Assembly: GCF_000423225.1 (NCBI RefSeq)
Contig: NZ_KE383991.1
Location: 506,217 to 570,216 of the forward strand
Direction of reading: 5' to 3'
DNA: 64,000 nucleotides
Origin: Kaistia adipata DSM 17808
GTDB lineage: Bacteria > Pseudomonadota > Alphaproteobacteria > Rhizobiales > Kaistiaceae
Shown here: positions 59,546 to 64,000 of the stretch, piece after piece
How positions within the stretch are numbered: the first letter of the stretch is position 1
Layout of the letters: every line of letters starts with the position of its first letter
Notes under the pieces: model-generated
Told to the model about the DNA's origin: nothing
Database searches by the model: none
The model's input: the letters and a program-made list of their open reading frames with translations, nothing else
Made by a program: the position numbers and the translations under genes

Positions 59546-61016
59546 AGCGGCGGCGCAGCGCTCCGGCCTCGTCGCGACGATCGCCCGGCGGATCGTCCTG
59601 TTCGCCCTGATCGCCATGGCGGCGCAGCTCGTCATCGTCTTCGCCGACTATTATTTCGACGATCCCGAACTGGGGTCGCTGATGGTCGAGCGCGAGACGG
59701 CGCTGCTCGCCGAAGGAATCTCGCATCGGGACGGGCAATGGAGCTTCCGGCTGCCGGAGGGCGCCGTGGACTATGGTCCCGGCAGCACCACGCGCATCGC
59801 CCGAATCCGCCCGCAAGGCGGCGGGCTGATCTTCTCGAACTGCGGAGAGCAGTGCCTGCTCCACCTGCTGCCGGAAGAAATCGATCCGCCCGATCGCTGG
59901 ATGCGGCTTCTCGGGCCGGGCAAGCCGATCGCCGTTGCCGGCGGCCGCACCCTCTGGATCGACGGCAAGCCGGTCATCATCGAGATCGCCATCCTGGACA
60001 AGGACGAAGCCGTGATGTGGCGAGCTCTCGGCCACGAATTCGCGGATCATCTCGCCATCCCGATGTTCCTGCAGCTGGTGCTGGTTCTCGGCGGCTCGCT
60101 GATCTCGACCTGGCTGGCGTTGAGGCCAGTCAGGGCCGCCGCCCGCCAGGCCGGCTCCATCGACCCGCTCGACCCCGAGCACAGGATCGACGTCAGCGCG
60201 ATGCCGCGGGAAGTCGCCGAGCTCGGCGCCGCCGTCAACCGATCCCTGGCACGCATCGGCCGCCTGATGCGCGAACAGCGGCTGTTCACCACGGCCGTCG
60301 CGCACGAGATCCGCACGCCGCTCGCGATGCTGCAGCTCGAGCTTGGCCAGATCGACAGCCCGCGCGCGCGGCGCATGGAGCAGGATGTCGAGAGCCTGGC
60401 GCGGTTCGTCGGCCAGATCACGGCGCTCGGCCGCCTGGAAGCCATCGAGCGCAAGGGGTTCCAGCCGATCGACCTCGCGGAACTCGGCCGCAACGTCGTC
60501 GCCTCGATCGGGCCATGGGTCTATGACCGCCGTCATTCCATCGGCTTCGTGGACAGCTCCGCCGCCGCGATACAGGGCGACCGCGCGCTGCTGGAGGATG
60601 CCCTGATGAACCTCGTCACCAACGCCGTGACCCATACCCCGGACGGCACCGAGATCGAGGTCCGCGCGGGGCCCGGCGCCTCCATCGCGGTGATCGACAA
60701 GGCGGCGCTCTACCGGCCCGTCGCCCACGACGATACAAGGATCACCCGATCCGGCGACCGGCTCGGCATCGGCCTCGAGATCGTCAAGCGGATTGCCGCC
60801 ATCCATGATGGCGCATTCTCGATTTCGGCCGATCCCGCGATCGGCACATTGGCTATCCTGACCTTCCCGCCGCACCCTGTCCCGGGCGCCGCTCGGCCCC
60901 GCGCGATCCCCTCCCACCTTCAGGAATCCCAAGATGCCGCGTCACCTAACCCACCGGGAAAACCATCTGGTCCATCGAATCGGCTGGCTCAGGGCCGCGG
61001 TCCTCGGCGCCAATGA
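59538..61016 (+). CDS. Sensor histidine kinase with degenerate G1 box
   Basis: 492 residues: helix 1 (about 17-37), periplasmic sensor (about 40-172) containing a C-x3-C pair (Cys102, Cys106), helix 2 (about 173-195), HAMP-like linker, dimerisation domain with His256 (VAHEIRTPLAML) and ATPase domain with N-box NLVTNAVTHTP (358-368). The usual DxGxG box is replaced by DKAAL (387-391); the second Gly motif RLGIGLEIVKRI is kept. Nucleotide binding may be weakened. The last 27 codons overlap the next gene in another frame and read as low-complexity tail. Confidence 0.9.
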   Translation: MAEAAAQRSGLVATIARRIVLFALIAMAAQLVIVFADYYFDDPELGSLMVERETALLAEGISHRDGQWSFRLPEGAVDYGPGSTTRIARIRPQGGGLIFSNCGEQCLLHLLPEEIDPPDRWMRLLGPGKPIAVAGGRTLWIDGKPVIIEIAILDKDEAVMWRALGHEFADHLAIPMFLQLVLVLGGSLISTWLALRPVRAAARQAGSIDPLDPEHRIDVSAMPREVAELGAAVNRSLARIGRLMREQRLFTTAVAHEIRTPLAMLQLELGQIDSPRARRMEQDVESLARFVGQITALGRLEAIERKGFQPIDLAELGRNVVASIGPWVYDRRHSIGFVDSSAAAIQGDRALLEDALMNLVTNAVTHTPDGTEIEVRAGPGASIAVIDKAALYRPVAHDDTRITRSGDRLGIGLEIVKRIAAIHDGAFSISADPAIGTLAILTFPPHPVPGAARPRAIPSHLQESQDAASPNPPGKPSGPSNRLAQGRGPRRQ

Positions 61017-61635
61017 CGGCATCCTGTCGACGTCGAGCCTGATCGTCGGCGTGGCCGCCGCCGCCTCCGGCCCGAACGAGATCCTGCTCGCCGGCATCGC
61101 CGGGCTGGTGGCCGGCGCGATGTCGATGGCGGCCGGTGAATATGTCTCCGTGAGTTCGCAATCGGACACCGAGAATGCCGACCTCGCCCGGGAGCGCGCC
61201 GAACTGGCGGCCGATATCGAGGCGGAGCATCGCGAGCTGGCGGCGATCTACGAGCAGAGAGGGCTCGACAAGGAGCTCGCCCGGCAGGTGGCCGAGCAAC
61301 TGATGGCCAAGGACGCGCTCGGCGCGCATGCGCGCGACGAACTCGGCATTTCCGAGATCACGACGGCGCGGCCCGTCCAGGCGGCGCTGGCCTCGGCGGC
61401 GACCTTCGCGTTCGGCGCGCTGATGCCGCTCCTGATGGTGCTGATTTCGCCGCGCGAATGGCTGGTTCCGACGGTGTCCGTCGCCTCGCTCGCCTTCCTG
61501 GCGCTGCTGGGCGCGATCGGCGCCAAGGCCGGCGGCGCCAATGTGCTGAGGGCGATGATCCGCGTCGGCTTCTGGGGCGCGATGGCGATGGCGATCACTG
61601 CGGGCATCGGCGCCGCCTTCGGCACGGTCGTCTGA
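60934..61635 (+). CDS. VIT1/CCC1 family metal transporter
   Basis: 233-residue membrane protein of the vacuolar iron transporter/nodulin-21 family. ATG behind AGGA at 60921. RAAVLGANDGILSTSSLIVGVAAA (first helix), GLVAGAMSMAAGEYVSVSSQSDTENADLARERAEL (helix 2 and the start of the metal-binding loop), EQRGLDKELARQVAEQL, and three C-terminal helices. Bacterial members export Fe2+ or Mn2+. The start lies 83 bases inside the kinase gene. Confidence 0.9.
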   Translation: MPRHLTHRENHLVHRIGWLRAAVLGANDGILSTSSLIVGVAAAASGPNEILLAGIAGLVAGAMSMAAGEYVSVSSQSDTENADLARERAELAADIEAEHRELAAIYEQRGLDKELARQVAEQLMAKDALGAHARDELGISEITTARPVQAALASAATFAFGALMPLLMVLISPREWLVPTVSVASLAFLALLGAIGAKAGGANVLRAMIRVGFWGAMAMAITAGIGAAFGTVV

Positions 61636-61647
61636 TCGATCCGGCCG

Positions 61648-61694
61648 GCGCTTCCCGCGCCAGAGCGAGCTCCTTGCCCTGGCGCGGGAAGCGC
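61648..61694. terminator. Long perfect inverted repeat after the VIT gene
   Basis: GCGCTTCCCGCGCCAG (61648-61663) is exactly complementary to CTGGCGCGGGAAGCGC (61679-61694), 16-bp stem with a 15-base loop. It probably ends the operon from 58019; no U-run follows, so it may instead be a REP-like element. The rest of the 323-base gap 61636-61958 holds only a weaker 7-bp stem (61920-61942) next to the putA stop. Confidence 0.6.
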
Positions 61695-61958
61695 GGCCAC
61701 GGCGCGAGAAGGCGCCGATCCCGGATGACGAGCGCGGCCCCGGCCGCGCCTCATCGCATCGCCAGCCGCGCATCCGGCACAACGGCCGAAGCCGGGCAGA
61801 TCGGCGCGCAACCCGGACGCGACAGGTCCGGCCAATGCCCCTGCAGGATTCCATCACAAGCGCCATCCATCACTTAGTGGGAAATGGTGCCGGAAGTGGA
61901 TCGGACTGGCATCGGGATAGGCGCCCCGGCAAGCAGGGCGCCCACAGGGCGGGCGCGG

Positions 61959-64000
61959 CTATCCGATCGTCATCAGGCTGGCATTACCGCCGGCAGCGGC
62001 GGTGTTGATGGACGTGGAAACCTCCTCCACCAGCCAGTTCAGGCAATAGGATTCGACGTCGGCCTCGATCTCCGAACTCGTCGCTGACTGGACAAGAACC
62101 AGCGGTCCGTCGAGCGCGGCGATCGCCTGGTTGACCGTGCGTACGCGCTCCGCGCTTCCCTCGACGAGGGCCGCGCAGAAGGGGCCGTCCTTGTTCCAGT
62201 CCACCGTCCATGACACACGCCCCGCCACACTCGACGGGAGGTCGCCAAGCAACGACTGCAGTCCGGACGCCGCGTCGACGAAGATCCGGTTGCCCGTGGC
62301 AAGGCCCGCCGCGACCTGGCGATAGAGGCCCGTCTCGGTGAGCGGGGCGAGCAGGACGGCGCCGCGCGGATGCAGCGCATAGAGGTTGCGCTCGCCGACC
62401 GGGCCGACGAGTTCCCGTTCCATTCCGACGGCGGAACGGCTGCCGAGTTCCCGTGCGGCGACGGCATCCCTTGCCCTGCCCTTGTCCGCCAGCCATGCAG
62501 CGAAATCTACAAGCGCCGGATCGGTGTGGCCCGGGCTCTGCCGCGGCGGTGCCGGGGCCTTCTGCACGAGGCGGCCGATATAGAGCGGTCCGCCCGCCTT
62601 CGGACCCGTTCCGGAAAGACCTCGGCCGCCGAAGGGCTGGACGCCGACGACCGCGCCGATGATGTTGCGGTTCACATAGAGATTGCCGGCCTGGATCCGC
62701 CCAGTGACATGGGCGATGGTCTCGTCGAGACGGGTGTGAAGGCCGAAGGTCAGGCCATATCCCGAACCATTGATGTCGTCGATCAGCCGATCCAGGTCCT
62801 CGCGGCGATAGCGGATGACGTGCAGCACCGGCCCGAAGATCTCCTTCTCGAGATCGGAGAGCCGGTTGATCTCGATGATGGTGGGCGCAACGAAGGTGCC
62901 GAGGCCAGCCGTCGGCGGCAACGGCAATTGCTCGACCTTGCAACCACGCGCCTTCATCTTCTCGATATGAGCGTCGATCTCGGCCTTCGCGCCTTCCGTG
63001 ATCACCGGGCCGACATCGACGCTCAGGTGGTCGGTGCGCCCGATCGCGAGCTCCCGCAGCGCCCCCTTCAGCATGGTCAGGACGCGATCGGCCACATCCT
63101 GCTGCAGGCAAAGCACGCGAAGCGCCGAGCAGCGCTGGCCGGCGCTGTCGAAGGCGGATGCGATCACGTCGCCGACGACCTGCTCGGCAAGCGCGGAGGA
63201 GTCAACGATCATGCCGTTCTGGCCGCCGGTCTCGGCGATCAGTGGAATGGGCTTGCCCGACCTTGAAAGCCGGTTGGCGAGCTGAGCCTGGATCAGGCGG
63301 GCGACGCCCGTCGATCCCGTGAACATGACGCCGGCCGTCTCTTCGGCGTCAATGAGCGCGGCGCCCAGCTGCCCGCCGCCGGGCACGAACTGGAGCGCGG
63401 CGCGCGGTACACCGGCCTCGTGCAGGATCTTCACGCTCTCGAACGCGATGATCGGCGTGACGCCCGCGGGCTTTGCCATGACCGCGTTGCCGGCGACCAG
63501 CGCGGCGGCCACCTGGCCGGTAAAGATCGCGAGCGGGAAGTTCCAGGGGCTGATGCAGACGATCGGGCCAAGCGGCGCGTGCGTGGCGTCGAGTGTGCGG
63601 CGCGCCTGTTCGGCGTAGTAGCGCAGGAAGTCGACGGCCTCGCGCACCTCGCCGATCGCGTTGGCGGCAGACTTGCCCGCCTCGCGCATGATGACGCCCA
63701 TCAGCGGCTCGATGCGCGCCTGCATGATCTCGGCGGCCCGATCCAGGCAGGCCGCCCGGTCGGCCGGCGCGACCGCGGCCCATTCGCGCGCGCCGATTTC
63801 GGCGAGCCGCGCGATCCTGGGGGCGGCGTCCGGTTCCAGTTCCGTGACCCGGCCGACGACGTCGCCGTAATCGGCGGGATTGAGGATCGGCCGGGTCTTG
63901 CCCCCCGCCTCGCCATCGGCGAGGAGCGGGGTGGCATGCCAGGCTTCCGTCACCGTCGCGCGCAGGCTGTCCGCCAGCCGCGCCAGTTCCGTCTCGTTGG
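61959..64000 (-). CDS. putA: Bifunctional proline dehydrogenase / glutamate-semialdehyde dehydrogenase PutA, N-terminal part off the window
   Basis: The frame is open to the right edge, giving about 680 C-terminal residues. It contains the aldehyde dehydrogenase half: ISPWNFPLAIFTGQVAAALVAGN, FTGSTGVARLIQ, the Glu in ETGGQNGMIVD and catalytic Cys in SAGQRCSALR, then the PutA-specific C-terminal domain ending SINTAAAGGNASLMTIG. It oxidises glutamate-5-semialdehyde to glutamate after proline oxidation by the missing half. The terminal segment (SINTAAAGGNASLMTIG) is the substrate-channel flap conserved in PutA. Confidence 0.95.
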   Translation of the reverse strand, partial: NETELARLADSLRATVTEAWHATPLLADGEAGGKTRPILNPADYGDVVGRVTELEPDAAPRIARLAEIGAREWAAVAPADRAACLDRAAEIMQARIEPLMGVIMREAGKSAANAIGEVREAVDFLRYYAEQARRTLDATHAPLGPIVCISPWNFPLAIFTGQVAAALVAGNAVMAKPAGVTPIIAFESVKILHEAGVPRAALQFVPGGGQLGAALIDAEETAGVMFTGSTGVARLIQAQLANRLSRSGKPIPLIAETGGQNGMIVDSSALAEQVVGDVIASAFDSAGQRCSALRVLCLQQDVADRVLTMLKGALRELAIGRTDHLSVDVGPVITEGAKAEIDAHIEKMKARGCKVEQLPLPPTAGLGTFVAPTIIEINRLSDLEKEIFGPVLHVIRYRREDLDRLIDDINGSGYGLTFGLHTRLDETIAHVTGRIQAGNLYVNRNIIGAVVGVQPFGGRGLSGTGPKAGGPLYIGRLVQKAPAPPRQSPGHTDPALVDFAAWLADKGRARDAVAARELGSRSAVGMERELVGPVGERNLYALHPRGAVLLAPLTETGLYRQVAAGLATGNRIFVDAASGLQSLLGDLPSSVAGRVSWTVDWNKDGPFCAALVEGSAERVRTVNQAIAALDGPLVLVQSATSSEIEADVESYCLNWLVEEVSTSINTAAAGGNASLMTIG

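Noticed and set aside
1-64000. CRISPR array, prophage, IS element or integrase
   Set aside because: No regularly spaced repeats, transposase, integrase or phage genes were found by reading both strands.

Overview
The window is about 64 kb of very GC-rich DNA with dense, overlapping operons. Protein families and gene order point to an alphaproteobacterium, most likely Hyphomicrobiales (Rhizobiales, Kaistia/Rhizobium-like): PutA, SitABCD with Mur-like boxes, AapJ-like and DadA genes, and a familiar rhizobial intergenic repeat at about 23828. The species cannot be fixed from the sequence. No CRISPR array, IS element, prophage or rRNA was seen.

Region 1 (1-32.6 kb) is one catabolic island tied together by a 16-bp palindrome, ATTTGTCCGGACAAAT. 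It occurs five times perfectly and once with one mismatch, always at the head of a transcription unit: 1207, 15128, 15228, 18733, 18777 and 26047. The island encodes one GntR/HutC-type regulator (23946-24707), the obvious candidate reader. The units are: a leftward operon starting with an ABC solute-binding protein and cut by the left edge; a 13-gene leftward operon (15099 to 1483) with a dipeptide-type ABC importer, two GMC oxidoreductases, a small dehydrogenase subunit, an SDR, a serine hydrolase, EtfBA and a crotonase; a rightward operon (15293-18722) with a REDY-like protein, SDR, PuuE-like deacetylase and MmgE/PrpD; a rightward operon (18832-23827) with a CitE-like lyase, MaoC hydratase, acyl-CoA dehydrogenase and two CaiB/BaiF CoA-transferases; and a divergent pair of units at 26 kb, CoA-transferase plus GntR leftward and MmgE/PrpD, PaaK-like ligase, amidase, GAF protein and a second acyl-CoA dehydrogenase rightward. 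Together these look like uptake, amide/ester hydrolysis, alcohol oxidation, CoA activation, dehydrogenation, hydration and C-C cleavage of an acid I cannot name. The CoA-transferase/MaoC/CitE trio resembles itaconate (C5-dicarboxylate) degradation.

Region 2 (32.7-38.4 kb) is an IclR-linked amino-acid unit: a polar amino-acid ABC importer, DadA-like D-amino-acid dehydrogenase and RidA-family protein, divergent from an IclR regulator, with an inverted repeat between them.

Region 3 (38.4-46.4 kb) is mostly housekeeping: tRNA-Leu(UAA), a hypothetical protein, LysR regulator and EamA exporter, Gpt, a CinA-like protein, methionine aminopeptidase, RadC and an MFS transporter. Region 4 (46.6-50.2 kb) is a Mn/Fe importer sitABCD behind two Mur/Fur-like boxes.

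Region 5 (50.3-57.5 kb) holds an L,D-transpeptidase overlapping an orphan AapJ-like binding protein, a methyltransferase, an AraC regulator, a ferric-reductase-like flavocytochrome and a YCII protein. Region 6 (57.5-61.6 kb) is a small periplasmic PepSY-like protein, cytochrome b561, two-component system and VIT-family transporter in one operon. The right edge carries the C-terminal half of PutA.
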